Origin: Pseudomaricurvus sp965656525
GTDB lineage: Bacteria; Pseudomonadota; Gammaproteobacteria; Pseudomonadales; Cellvibrionaceae
Length of the DNA stretch: 64,000 bases
Direction: 5' to 3'
NCBI GenBank assembly: GCA_965656525.1
Contig: CBFHKY010000014.1
Coordinates: forward strand, 1 to 64,000
The translations under genes were made by a program, and so were the position numbers. A model generated the notes under the pieces. That model was not told the origin of the DNA. It was given only the letters and a program-made list of their open reading frames with translations, and did no database searches. Below are positions 8,862 through 18,099 of this stretch, piece by piece. Every line of letters begins with the position of its first letter. The first letter of the stretch is position 1.

Positions 8862-9518
8862 ATGCGAATACTGCTGGTCGAGGATGATCACCTGCTGGGT
8901 GATAGTATTAAGGAAGTTTTAAACTCTGATGGCTATGCGACAGATTGGTTAAAAGATGGCAGTTTTGCGGTATCGGCGCTGCACAGTGAGAGTTACGATC
9001 TGTTGATTCTGGACAATAGACTCCCAGGCAAAACGGGCGTCGAAATATTGAAAGAAATTCGTGACGACAGCATACAAATACCGGCCTTAATGCTCACAGC
9101 TTGTAGTTCATTGAACGATAAGGTTATAGGTCTGGATGCTGGGGCCGACGATTATCTGACAAAACCTTTTGAGATGGATGAGCTCTTCGCTCGGATACGG
9201 TCCTTGCTGCGGCGTAGGGGGCAAAAAAATCCGGCGCTGCAAAGTGGTGATCTCACATTGGTGGTGGCAGAAAGGCAGGTCTTCTATAAAAATGAATTGG
9301 TGGAAGATTTAACGGCCAAAGAGTTTTCCATATTAGAGGTGTTGCTGCGCAACAAAGGTCGGTTTATTACCAAGCATCGATTATTGGGTAGCACCAGCAG
9401 TTGGGATGAGGATGCCTCATCCAATACCATCGAAGTCTATATCTCTCGCCTGAGAAAGCGCTTTGGTAGAGACACCATCGAAAATTTACGCGGTGTGGGT
9501 TACCGTGTAAAAGCATAA
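8862..9518 (+). CDS. QseB/PmrA-like response regulator (intact)
   Basis: The 218-residue OmpR-family regulator has the acidic pair in VEDD, phospho-acceptor Asp51 (LILDNRLPG), Thr79 and Lys101, so its receiver should be functional. Its C-terminal winged helix keeps the basic recognition segment ISRLRKRFG and ends in GVGYRVKA. It is the second regulator of the RR-kinase-RR cassette, and is roughly two-thirds identical by eye to the Asp-less copy at 6710. Targets are not known. Candidates are the upstream cytochrome/DUF1552 genes or the downstream ligase promoter. Confidence 0.9.
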   Translation: MRILLVEDDHLLGDSIKEVLNSDGYATDWLKDGSFAVSALHSESYDLLILDNRLPGKTGVEILKEIRDDSIQIPALMLTACSSLNDKVIGLDAGADDYLTKPFEMDELFARIRSLLRRRGQKNPALQSGDLTLVVAERQVFYKNELVEDLTAKEFSILEVLLRNKGRFITKHRLLGSTSSWDEDASSNTIEVYISRLRKRFGRDTIENLRGVGYRVKA

Positions 9519-10107
9519 TCGAGCGATTTGTTATCAGTGTCTTTTTTTAAAATGCGTCGTTAATGCCTGCTCGCATGAGAAGAACGCAGGTCTGTCACTC
9601 ATTCACTGCGGTATAATCGGCAAAGAGCCAGCTGTAAAAAATGCTGAAGTTGTTGCTGTATGTTTGTCCTTTCTATTCGCAGCTGGTCAATCAACCCGAT
9701 GTAAACTGCGTGTCAAACTTCACGCAGGTAATGCATCGAAATTTCATGCAAGCAATGTATAAAAGTTACCAGTGCTATGTGGTCATGCTGTTCTGAGCAG
9801 AAACGCCTTTCAAGTTTTTCGAATGCTACCCTGTTTCTGTTATCCCTCCCGAGTTCGTAGGATAAAAGCTGATTGAGGCTCGAGTGTCAGTTGCTTTTAT
9901 CACAGAGGTCGCTCTTTGCATTAATTAACGCTTTTTCTATTAAATCCGGTTAAATTTGACTTATAAATGTATTGACCAGTATCTTTAATGACGAAGCTTT
10001 TGGTTAATGCGGCTCCGCGGTTCAAAAATACGTAGAAAGCCCCTAGGCTTCAGTTGCTTTTAGCGCAATAAAAATAATTATAAATAAAACAGCGAGTGTT
10101 CTACTTT
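9519..10107. other. Intergenic region before the CoA-ligase gene
   Basis: These 589 bases hold no convincing gene. An imperfect direct repeat (TTCACGCAGGTAATGCAT at 9719-9736 and TTCATGCAAGCAATGTAT at 9743-9760, 14 of 18 positions equal) might be a regulator site. A possible weak promoter is TTGACT at 9956-9961 with TATCTT at 9980-9985. Nothing else stands out. Confidence 0.5.
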
Positions 10108-11811
10108 ATGAATACTAATAACCATTTGTTTTCAATTGCCAAAGGCGAACCCTTAGCAAGCGAAGCGGGTATTGGGGCACTAACGCTGCCCGGATTTTTG
10201 CGTGAAGTCGTTGCACGCTATGGCACACGTGAAGTCGCTGTTGAGTATGTGGACGAGCGAGCATTGCGCTGGAGCTACAATGATTTGTGGACGCGATCGC
10301 TAGAAGTCTCCAAAGCACTGTTAGCTAATGGTATAGGCAAAGGTACGCGAGTTGGTATTCTAATGACCAACCGGTTGGAGTTTTTGTCGGCTGTTTTCGG
10401 TACGGCTATGGCGGGTGGTATTGCGACACCGTTGAGCACTTTTTCGACAGCGCCTGAACTGGATACCCTGTTACAGCTGTCGGCGTGCTCAGTACTGCTA
10501 ACTGAATCCTGCGTATTGAAAAAAGATTTTGTGAGTATGATGGAGTCTCTCGACGAGAACTTCATGAGCTCTCTTCCTGGAAAGATTCAGTCTCAGCGTT
10601 ATCCCTTCTTGCGGTGTGTAGCGGTTTTGGATTTTCCACAAACTCAAGGCAGCTTTGAGCCTTGGGAGAGCTTTTTGGCCAGAGGCCATACTGTACCACC
10701 GGAACTTGTGACGTCTATCGCGGAATCCGTTGCTCCAGCCGATCCTGCCGTTCTGTTTTTCTCCTCGGGCTCAACCGGTAAGCCCAAAGGAATTCTGAGT
10801 GCAAATCGTGGTGTTTGTTTACAGATGTGGCGTTGGTGCCGCCTGTATGCCTACAAAGATAATGTTCGTAGTTGGTCGGCTAATGGTTTTTTCTGGTCGG
10901 GTAATTTTGCTTTAGGTTTAGGGGCTTGCTTATCAGCCGGTGGCAGTTTAATTCTGCAACGCACTTTTCAGCCAGAAGATGCGCTCGTGCTGATGGACAA
11001 AGAAAAAGCGACGTTTCTATTTGCTTGGCCCCATCAGTGGGCACAGCTAACGGGTTCAGGTAATTGGCAGGATGTCGATCTCTCGTCGATGTACTACATT
11101 GACAAAGACTCACCCATCGCAAGCCACCCAACGATTCAAACCGATTATAAAGAACCCGTTCACGCGTATGGCAATACAGAAACTTTCACGTTGTCCACCG
11201 TATACCCTGCGAACACACCAGACGGCGAAGCCAAAGGCAGCCATGGCATTCCTCTCGCAGGTAATACCATTAAAATTATTGACCCTCTTACAGGTCAATT
11301 GTTGCCACTGGGTGAAGCGGGTGAAATAGCCGTTAAGGGGCCAACGCTGATGTTGGGCTACTTAGGTGTTCCTCTGACAGAAACCCTTGATGATGAAGGC
11401 TATTTTCATACCGGTGATGGCGGGCATCTAGACGAACAGGGTAGGTTGTACTGGAGCGGTCGTTTGAACGACATTATCAAAACCGGTGGAGCGAATGTGT
11501 CTCCAGTTGAAGTGGATACGGTTATTGCTCGCTGCCCTGGGGTAAAAATTAACAAAACTATAGGGGTTCCGGATGAGCTTCTGGGGGAAAAAATCGTCAC
11601 GTGTGTGGTCTTGCACAAAAACTCTGACAGTGATGAGCAGTCAGTTCGAGCTTTTGCCAAGTCTGAACTGGCCAGTTACAAAGTCCCACAGCGCGTGTTG
11701 TTCGTAAGCGAGTGTGATCTTGAAATGACAGGCTCAGCCAAAGTTAAAGTGAGTGAATTGATTGATTTGGCCAAACAGCGGTTTGCTGAAGAAGCAGAGC
11801 CCTCTTGTTAA
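10108..11811 (+). CDS. Acyl-CoA synthetase (AMP-forming, class I adenylate-forming ligase)
   Basis: The protein (567 residues from ATG 10108) carries the adenylate-forming signature SSGSTGKPKG near residues 219-228. It also has the YGNTET adenine-binding motif, YFHTGDGG, the hinge-like stretch SGRLNDIIKTGGANVSP, and a C-terminal lysine in GSAKVKVSEL. These enzymes activate a carboxylic acid with ATP and load it on CoA. The substrate cannot be read from sequence, but the neighbouring KstD-like flavoprotein, SDR and beta-hydroxyacid dehydrogenase suggest a cyclic or branched acid. A GTG at 10096 is in frame, but ATG 10108 is preferred on family N-termini. Neither has a strong ribosome site. Confidence 0.88.
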   Translation: MNTNNHLFSIAKGEPLASEAGIGALTLPGFLREVVARYGTREVAVEYVDERALRWSYNDLWTRSLEVSKALLANGIGKGTRVGILMTNRLEFLSAVFGTAMAGGIATPLSTFSTAPELDTLLQLSACSVLLTESCVLKKDFVSMMESLDENFMSSLPGKIQSQRYPFLRCVAVLDFPQTQGSFEPWESFLARGHTVPPELVTSIAESVAPADPAVLFFSSGSTGKPKGILSANRGVCLQMWRWCRLYAYKDNVRSWSANGFFWSGNFALGLGACLSAGGSLILQRTFQPEDALVLMDKEKATFLFAWPHQWAQLTGSGNWQDVDLSSMYYIDKDSPIASHPTIQTDYKEPVHAYGNTETFTLSTVYPANTPDGEAKGSHGIPLAGNTIKIIDPLTGQLLPLGEAGEIAVKGPTLMLGYLGVPLTETLDDEGYFHTGDGGHLDEQGRLYWSGRLNDIIKTGGANVSPVEVDTVIARCPGVKINKTIGVPDELLGEKIVTCVVLHKNSDSDEQSVRAFAKSELASYKVPQRVLFVSECDLEMTGSAKVKVSELIDLAKQRFAEEAEPSC

Positions 11812-11948
11812 TACCCGCAACCCAATCTGATACAGGTTCCGATAGGCGGCACTGTGGTTTTCATAGTGACCTAATTCTTCGGCTTTTATAAATACAGTGC
11901 ATCACGCATGAATAATGAGTGATACGAGTTACAACAGAAGGTCAGAAT

Positions 11949-13658
11949 ATGATTCGAACATTGCCGTCAAAGTGGGACATGGAAACGGACTTGGTATGTA
12001 TAGGCTCTGGCGCTGGTGGCCTAGGTGCAGCTATTACGGCTCATGATCACGGTATCGATGCTTTGATTCTTGAGCGATCCGATCAAGTGGGTGGCGTAAC
12101 AGCTTTTTCTATGGGTGAGGTCTGGGTACCAGGTAACCACCTTGCACAAGAGGCCGGAATAGAAGATTCAGTAGAACAAGGTGTACGCTACGTAGAAAAT
12201 CTTTCCTTGGGGTACAGCGAGCAAACCGCTGTACTCAATCAAGCCATTCACGCCCCCTTAGCCATTCAGTATTTTGAAGATGTCATTGATCTGCGCATGT
12301 GCGTGGTGCGCCATTTGCCCGATTATTATTACCCACATGTAGCCGGTAGCACGGCAGAAGGGCGCTGTCTTGAAGCGTTACCTTTTCCGGCTGAAACCCT
12401 AGGGGATTGGCAATATAAAACGCGAGTGTCCCCCCATGTGCCTTACAGCCTTACGCATGAAGACATTTTTGATAATGGTGGGCTTGCAAACATGGCGAGC
12501 TGGGATTACACCGTTATGGGTGAACGTATGGCGAAAGATGAACGCTGCGCAGGGCCTGGATTAGCGGCCTACTTTGTCAAAGGCGCGTTAGATCGCCAGA
12601 TTCCCATACACACAGAAACATCGGCGGAAGAATTGATCGTAGAAGGTGATCGTATTTGCGGCGTCAGGGCCACCCAAAATGGTAAAGACCTGTTGATCAA
12701 AGCGAACAAGGGCGTGGTTATTGCCGTGAGTAGTTTTGAAAGAAAAGCAAGCTTAAGCCGTCGTGTGGGATTACAAATTGGCCCTAAGTCGATGGTGATG
12801 GACAGCGTTCAAGGTGCACATTTACGTATGGCTGGTGAAGCGGGTGCTCAACTAGCACGCGTGCCTGATGTTTCGATGTTGGGCTTTCATGTCCCGGGCG
12901 AAGAACAAGAAGATGGCGTGCCGTTGTGGCGTGGCGCTCTGCCCTTTATGGGGTTGCCACATACCATCGTCGTCAACAAGAAGGGGCAGCGATTCTCTAA
13001 CGAAGCGTTTTATCGCTCGGTGTATTTTGGTTTAGATGAAATTGATGGCATGACTCAAACCTACAAAAACTTTCCGTGCTGGATCGTTGTTGATTCGCAG
13101 GCAAGAAGTAAATACCCATTTGGTTCTGTCATGCCAGGGGAAGATTTTCCAGCAGAGTTAGCCATGAAAGCAGATACCTTAGAAGAATTAGCAGCGCTAA
13201 TGGCGATTGATGCAGAAGGTTTGGTGTCAACGGTGACACGGTTCAATCAATACTGTGAGGATGGCAACGATCTTGATTTTCAGCGGGGAACCTTTCCTTG
13301 GGGAGCGATGATGTGTGGCGATCCTAAACAGCAGCCTAACCCAAATATGGGAACCATAGAGCAGGGCCCTTTTTACGCGGTTGAACTTCACAGAATGGCG
13401 GGCGGAGGTATTACCTCTTCGGGAATTATGATTGATGAACACTGTCGAGCGGTTGGTTGGGATGATCAACCTATAGAAGGGCTTTACGTAGCGGGCAACT
13501 CAGCGGCACGCTTGGATAACGGTGCTTTGATGCAAAGTGGCATCACAAATGCGAGAGGTATCACTCATGGCTATCTTATTGGGAAGCATGCGGCGAATAA
13601 ACCCAGCTCTTTACTGGTAGATGAACTGGCTAAGCGCACTGATCGAGGTCAGCCATGA
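11949..13658 (+). CDS. FAD-dependent dehydrogenase, 3-ketosteroid-dehydrogenase/fumarate-reductase-flavoprotein family
   Basis: The 569-residue protein begins with a Rossmann FAD-binding motif (CIGSGAGGLGAA, about residues 18-28) followed by LILERSDQVGGVTAFSMG, typical of the FAD_binding_2 family. The C-terminal FAD part (GLYVAGNSAARLDNGALMQSG) is close to 3-ketosteroid delta-1-dehydrogenases and related enzymes that introduce a double bond next to a keto group. No haem or covalent-flavin motif is seen, so it is not a classic fumarate reductase. ATG 11949 is chosen over an in-frame GTG at 11919 because GAAGG sits upstream at suitable spacing. It overlaps the SRPBCC gene by four bases. Confidence 0.82.
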   Translation: MIRTLPSKWDMETDLVCIGSGAGGLGAAITAHDHGIDALILERSDQVGGVTAFSMGEVWVPGNHLAQEAGIEDSVEQGVRYVENLSLGYSEQTAVLNQAIHAPLAIQYFEDVIDLRMCVVRHLPDYYYPHVAGSTAEGRCLEALPFPAETLGDWQYKTRVSPHVPYSLTHEDIFDNGGLANMASWDYTVMGERMAKDERCAGPGLAAYFVKGALDRQIPIHTETSAEELIVEGDRICGVRATQNGKDLLIKANKGVVIAVSSFERKASLSRRVGLQIGPKSMVMDSVQGAHLRMAGEAGAQLARVPDVSMLGFHVPGEEQEDGVPLWRGALPFMGLPHTIVVNKKGQRFSNEAFYRSVYFGLDEIDGMTQTYKNFPCWIVVDSQARSKYPFGSVMPGEDFPAELAMKADTLEELAALMAIDAEGLVSTVTRFNQYCEDGNDLDFQRGTFPWGAMMCGDPKQQPNPNMGTIEQGPFYAVELHRMAGGGITSSGIMIDEHCRAVGWDDQPIEGLYVAGNSAARLDNGALMQSGITNARGITHGYLIGKHAANKPSSLLVDELAKRTDRGQP

Positions 13659-14182
13659 TAGAAGCAGAGCATGTAACGACAATTGATACTGATATTGCGC
13701 AGGTTTGGGATTACGTACAAGATATCCAGAAGTGGGGCCTTTTGTTTCCTGGGTGCAAAGAGTGCGAGGTAATCGATACCCATAATTCTCGTTGGATTAT
13801 CAAGGTCGGAGCCGGAGGTCTGGTTAAAACCGTTACTGTTTTGGTAAGTGTAGAACAGTGGAATGGCCCAGAGAGTGTGAGGTTTTCATACAAGCTAGAG
13901 TCTGAACCTGTAAAAGGTACAGGTTTTTATCAAGCGAAACAAAATTCAGAAAAGACCACTGATATTATTTTACAAATAAAAGTAGAAGGCAGTGGTCAGA
14001 TGGCCGCCATGTGGGAGGCCATGAGTCGACCCTTGTTGCCACAGATGGCTAAGACATTTTCAAGTCGATTAAAAGAAGAAATAGAAACACTGAGTGGTAT
14101 GACTGTCGCAGAAAAACCGTCGTGGCTTAATCGTATAAAGGTGATTGTTAAAAAGATGTTTGCGTCTATATTAAAAAGATAA
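13655..14182 (+). CDS. SRPBCC / CoxG-like protein
   Basis: The 175-residue protein matches the START-like SRPBCC fold as found in carbon-monoxide-dehydrogenase subunit G (CoxG) proteins: an N-terminal VWDYVQDIQKWGLLFPGC segment, alternating beta strands, and a long C-terminal helix (PLLPQMAKTFSSRLKEEIETL). A basic C-terminal tail (RIKVIVKKMFASILKR) could be membrane-associating. CoxG-like proteins bind hydrophobic ligands or anchor enzymes to membranes. No CO dehydrogenase genes are nearby. Coupling to the flavoprotein gene by an ATGA overlap suggests a substrate-binding or membrane-tethering partner for it. Confidence 0.75.
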   Translation: MIEAEHVTTIDTDIAQVWDYVQDIQKWGLLFPGCKECEVIDTHNSRWIIKVGAGGLVKTVTVLVSVEQWNGPESVRFSYKLESEPVKGTGFYQAKQNSEKTTDIILQIKVEGSGQMAAMWEAMSRPLLPQMAKTFSSRLKEEIETLSGMTVAEKPSWLNRIKVIVKKMFASILKR

Positions 14183-14469
14183 AAAGAACAAATGATTTTC
14201 TGGCCATCGATAAAAAGAATGAAATAAATATTGAAGATAAATTCTGGCTGATTTCTATATGTTTCCCAATCATTATTTTCAATAAAAGCGTTTAAAATTA
14301 TTGTGCTTCCAAAAGGATTCTTGAAATATTTTTTTTGAAAGTATCGGTTTTCGAAAAACGTCTATCAGATTTAATGCAATGTATTAGAAATATTCGAATG
14401 CTATTTAGAAAAATATGATTCTCTACGCCGTAACTCAATAATGATAATAAACCACAGCAGGAGTTCCAC

Positions 14470-16599
14470 ATGAAAAGACACCATGGGTTTAAAATTGGCG
14501 CTGTATCTGCGCTTTCACTGGCGATCGCGCTTGGTCATCAAACCGCTTTTGCCCAAAACGATAAGCCTCGTGCAGCAATAGAAGAAGTCACGGTAACCGC
14601 TCAGCGTCGCTCTGAGCGCTCACTTGATGTACCCATCAGTATTACGGCATTAAGCGCAGACCAGCTGGGTAAAGGTGATGTCCAATCCCTTGGCGATATT
14701 GGCAAACTGACACCGGGCGTTCGTTTTGATAACTTGGGCGGTAATTCACAGCCCACCATTAGAGGCGTTGGTTCTGCTGTTGTTGTTGCTGGAGCCGGGT
14801 CAAATGTGGCCATTTACACAGATGGTTTCTACTCTCCCAATCCATTAGTGGCCGACTCATCTTTGTTAAACATCGATAGCATTCAGGTTTTGAAAGGGCC
14901 ACAAGGGACGTTATTTGGCCGAAACTCCACCGCCGGTGCCATTTTGGTCTCTACCTCTGAGCCAAGTACAGAAACCCAGGGTAAAGTCGAAGCCTCATAC
15001 GGCAGTTATAACGCACAGCGATACAATGCTTATGCAACCACCGGTATCACTGAAGATTTAGCCGTTGATGTAGCAGGCTTGATCAGCAAAGGTGATGGCT
15101 TTCTGGATAATATTGTTACCGGCAGCGACAAAGACGGTAAGTACGATGATTGGGCTTTGCGTTTTGGCACTCGCTGGCAAGCGACAGACCTGACCTCAGT
15201 GTTGTTTCGCTATTCTCGTTCAGAGACGGATAATCCCACTTCTGATGCCTATGGTGCCTTTGAAAAAGATGGCACAGTCTTTTCACCAGCCGCAGGGTTT
15301 GTTCCTGTTGCTCATGAGCCACACGAAGTTTCAAATGGTTTCACCCCTGCTTTTACATCCAAAGCAGAAGCGTATCAATTAACCGTGAAAACAGAGCTGG
15401 AATTTGCAACGCTTACGTCTTACACCCAATATCGAGATGAAAGCGCGACCCACTATTATGACTTTGATCTCACGGCGTTAGATTCTTTCCACTATATCTT
15501 TACCACGACCGATGAAATATTTACGCAGGAATTTCTGTTGTCATCGAATGGCGATAGTGCACTGCAGTGGACGGCCGGCCTTTTTTACTTTGAGGATGAA
15601 ACCGAGTATCCCCGGAATTTAGTTAGTACGGGCGGACCCTTTTTCCGCAGCGGTGGATCGGGTGTGACAGCCAAGTCGTTGGCTGTATTTGGTGATATGA
15701 CTTACTCAGTCACTGACAACCTGTATGTGACGGTGGGTGGGCGTTACAGTAAAGATAAAATTACCGACGCATACTCCCTAGATAACACCGCGACCGTACA
15801 AACAGATTACGACAATCTTAATGAAAATGCGTTTACTCCTCGTATTTCTGTTCGTTACGAGCCAAACGAAAACTCCAGTATTTATGCTTCTTATTCAGAG
15901 GGGTTTAAATCCGGTATTTTGAACGTTGCCGGTGATGGCTCTGAGGTTGATTCAGAAACCCTGAAAGCTTACGAAGTAGGCTATAAATACAGGAATGGAA
16001 GCTTGATGCTGGATATGTCGACTTTTTATTACGATTACACCGATTTGCAAGTTGCAGGTTATATCGGTACCACCAGTTTCATAGAAAATGCCGCAGACTC
16101 AACCGTTTATGGCATAGAGGGCAATACTCGTTATGCTTTCACCGATACCCTGACAGCCAGTTTAGGCGTGGCGTATATTGATGCAGAGTACGATACTTTT
16201 ACCGACTCTCAGGTATGGATTCCAAGCCCAACAGGTTACATTCCAGGCTTTGAAGATGCATCAGGCAATCAAATGCAACGCTCGCCAGAGCTTACGGCAA
16301 CTTTAGGTATTAATTATGAAACCTACCTTGCCGATGGTTTATTAAGTGCTTCAGGCACTCTTTACCATACCTCAGATTTTTACTTCGATTCATCCAACGC
16401 TTATCAACAAGATAGCTATCAGTTACTTAGTTTATACGCTTCGTGGACTGATCCAAGTGAAACCTATACGTTTGCTGTTTTTGGCGATAACCTGACCGAT
16501 GAAGAATATCGTGCTCAAGTACTGCCTCAACAAGTTGGCGTATTGAGTACTTGGGGTGCACCAAGAACATTTGGTGCTTCTGTCGCGGTTAACTTTTAA
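14470..16599 (+). CDS. TonB-dependent outer-membrane receptor
   Basis: The 709-residue protein has a signal peptide ending near AFAQ, a TonB box (EEVTVTAQ), a plug domain (about residues 45-160, with GPQGTLFGRNSTAGAI), and a C-terminal barrel ending in an aromatic residue (VAVNF). The length and plug motifs match the FecA/FyuA-like group often annotated near catabolic genes in sphingomonads and marine gammaproteobacteria. Its position inside the ligase/flavoprotein cluster suggests uptake of the cluster's substrate rather than iron. The ATG follows CAGGAGT. A hairpin at 16636-16659 may end its transcript. Confidence 0.9.
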   Translation: MKRHHGFKIGAVSALSLAIALGHQTAFAQNDKPRAAIEEVTVTAQRRSERSLDVPISITALSADQLGKGDVQSLGDIGKLTPGVRFDNLGGNSQPTIRGVGSAVVVAGAGSNVAIYTDGFYSPNPLVADSSLLNIDSIQVLKGPQGTLFGRNSTAGAILVSTSEPSTETQGKVEASYGSYNAQRYNAYATTGITEDLAVDVAGLISKGDGFLDNIVTGSDKDGKYDDWALRFGTRWQATDLTSVLFRYSRSETDNPTSDAYGAFEKDGTVFSPAAGFVPVAHEPHEVSNGFTPAFTSKAEAYQLTVKTELEFATLTSYTQYRDESATHYYDFDLTALDSFHYIFTTTDEIFTQEFLLSSNGDSALQWTAGLFYFEDETEYPRNLVSTGGPFFRSGGSGVTAKSLAVFGDMTYSVTDNLYVTVGGRYSKDKITDAYSLDNTATVQTDYDNLNENAFTPRISVRYEPNENSSIYASYSEGFKSGILNVAGDGSEVDSETLKAYEVGYKYRNGSLMLDMSTFYYDYTDLQVAGYIGTTSFIENAADSTVYGIEGNTRYAFTDTLTASLGVAYIDAEYDTFTDSQVWIPSPTGYIPGFEDASGNQMQRSPELTATLGINYETYLADGLLSASGTLYHTSDFYFDSSNAYQQDSYQLLSLYASWTDPSETYTFAVFGDNLTDEEYRAQVLPQQVGVLSTWGAPRTFGASVAVNF

Positions 16600-16635
16600 G
16601 AACAGCTTGCTGCCAAAACTTTACCGGTCACTACA

Positions 16636-16659
16636 GGAAATCGTTTAACGGCGATTTCC
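16636..16659 (+). terminator. Possible terminator hairpin after the TonB receptor
   Basis: GGAAATCG (16636-16643) and CGATTTCC (16652-16659) form a perfect 8-bp stem with an 8-base loop, 37 bases after the receptor stop. Only a short TTAT follows, so termination efficiency is uncertain. Confidence 0.5.
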
Positions 16660-17176
16660 TTATCGCCATGATTTTCATTTCACAATCACTGAGTTGTTCT
16701 AGAGAATTTAGAGCAACTTAGTGCCTTCTGCGTTATCGATAAAGTTTTTAATTGTCCGTTGACATGATTGTATGGAGGGGCTGACAGGCATATTGATATG
16801 TACGTGAAAAATTGATTTATTAAAAAACGATGATCAGAACTTAAGGTGGTGAAGCCAATGTGTGTCTCGCAGCGGTACTGATGTTGGCAATGGTTGCCAT
16901 ACGTAAGGTGTATTAATGCTCCTTATGCTTTGGTTTACAGTAAGTCGATTCTAACCCCTGTTTTATCAATCGTATGGGATTGCAGCTTGCGATCAATAAT
17001 TCTTGTAGAGTCATAAATCAATTGGGAGTCTAGGCTCCCTATACTCTAAGGCACTCTACATCTATACCTTATAAGCGCCTTTATCTTGTCTTTGGTGCAG
17101 CACATCGGCATGATCACTTTAGGTAATAAATCGTTAATGCATGCTATGGCTTCAGGGTGTAGCGCAAGGGGGTTTG
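16660..17176. other. Intergenic region before the beta-hydroxyacid dehydrogenase gene
   Basis: These 517 bases carry no convincing gene. The notable element is the nested inverted repeat at 17004-17060. The ribosome-binding site AAGGGGG for the downstream gene lies at its end. Confidence 0.5.
17004..17060. promoter_or_regulatory. Nested inverted repeats sharing one centre
   Basis: An inner near-palindrome GGGAGTCTAGGCTCCC (17024-17039; 14 of 16 positions symmetric) sits inside an outer 8-bp pair TGTAGAGT (17004-17011) and ACTCTACA (17053-17060). Both have their centre within one base of 17032. It lies about 120 bases upstream of the dehydrogenase start. It could be an operator for a dimeric or tetrameric repressor, or fold as a leader RNA. 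No known riboswitch was recognised. Confidence 0.6.
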
Positions 17177-18001
17177 ATGAAGTGTGGATTTATTGGCTTA
17201 GGTAGCCAAGGAGCGCCAATGGCGCAGCGTATGATTGCGGCCGGTTACGATATGGTGTTGTGGGCGAGGCGGGCCGAAACTTTAGCCCCTTATGCTGATA
17301 CTGGAGCGAGCATCGCCGATAGTGTGAGTGCTTTGGGCGCGCAAGTACAATATTGCGCCATCTGCGTGGTGGATGATGCTGGTGTGCAGCAGGTATTTGA
17401 TGAACTGCTAGCAACAATGAAAGCTGGTGGCATCATTGTGATTCATTCAACGGTTCACCCCGACTTGTGTAAAAAGCTGGCGATAGCAGCGGCAGAAAAA
17501 CATATTGCCTTAGTCGATGCCCCTGTGAGCGGTGGTGGTTCTGGGGCCGCTGATGGTACGTTAACCGTCATGCTTGGCGGCAAGGCCGATGTGGTAGAAA
17601 AAGTAACACCGATTTTAAAAACGTTTGCAGGATTGATTACACACTTGGGTGATGTAGGCTCAGGTCAACTCGCCAAGTTAGTGAATAACTCGTTAATGGC
17701 GGCAAACTTGGCTTTGGCCAACCACGCTTTGTCGCTTGCGCAAACGCTGGGTATTGAAAAAGATGCATTCTCTGAGTTGGTTAAAGTCAGTAGCGGCAGA
17801 AGTTTTGCGTTTGATGTGTGCTCGCGTTTATCGCAGCCGCAAGATTTTCAGCACGGCGCCAAGTTACTCGCGAAAGATGTGCGTCTTCTTGGTGAAGCTC
17901 TAGAGGCTGTTACTCTAGAGGTCGACACTCCAGAGGATGAAGTGGATTATGATGCTATCCGCAAAACAGCCGGCGCTTTTTTAGATAAGGTACTGGATTA
18001 A
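17177..18001 (+). CDS. NAD(P)-dependent beta-hydroxyacid dehydrogenase (3-hydroxyisobutyrate dehydrogenase family)
   Basis: From ATG 17177 the 274-residue protein starts with the Rossmann motif FIGLGSQGAPMA. It contains the substrate-binding DAPVSGGGSGA segment (residues 115-124) and the catalytic lysine in GQLAKLVNN (Lys167). This is the layout of 3-hydroxyisobutyrate, tartronate-semialdehyde and related dehydrogenases that oxidise or reduce a hydroxy/oxo acid. An upstream in-frame start at 17141 is rejected because the family begins right at the Rossmann strand and AAGGGGG precedes 17177. The exact substrate is unknown. It is followed by an SDR gene in the same direction. Confidence 0.85.
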   Translation: MKCGFIGLGSQGAPMAQRMIAAGYDMVLWARRAETLAPYADTGASIADSVSALGAQVQYCAICVVDDAGVQQVFDELLATMKAGGIIVIHSTVHPDLCKKLAIAAAEKHIALVDAPVSGGGSGAADGTLTVMLGGKADVVEKVTPILKTFAGLITHLGDVGSGQLAKLVNNSLMAANLALANHALSLAQTLGIEKDAFSELVKVSSGRSFAFDVCSRLSQPQDFQHGAKLLAKDVRLLGEALEAVTLEVDTPEDEVDYDAIRKTAGAFLDKVLD

Positions 18002-18099
18002 TGATTTTTTTAATCGGTATAAATACGTTTTTTTGAAAACGGCATTAAAGGTAACAAAGACGAATAACGCCGTGTTTTTTTACGCACAGGATAATTTTT

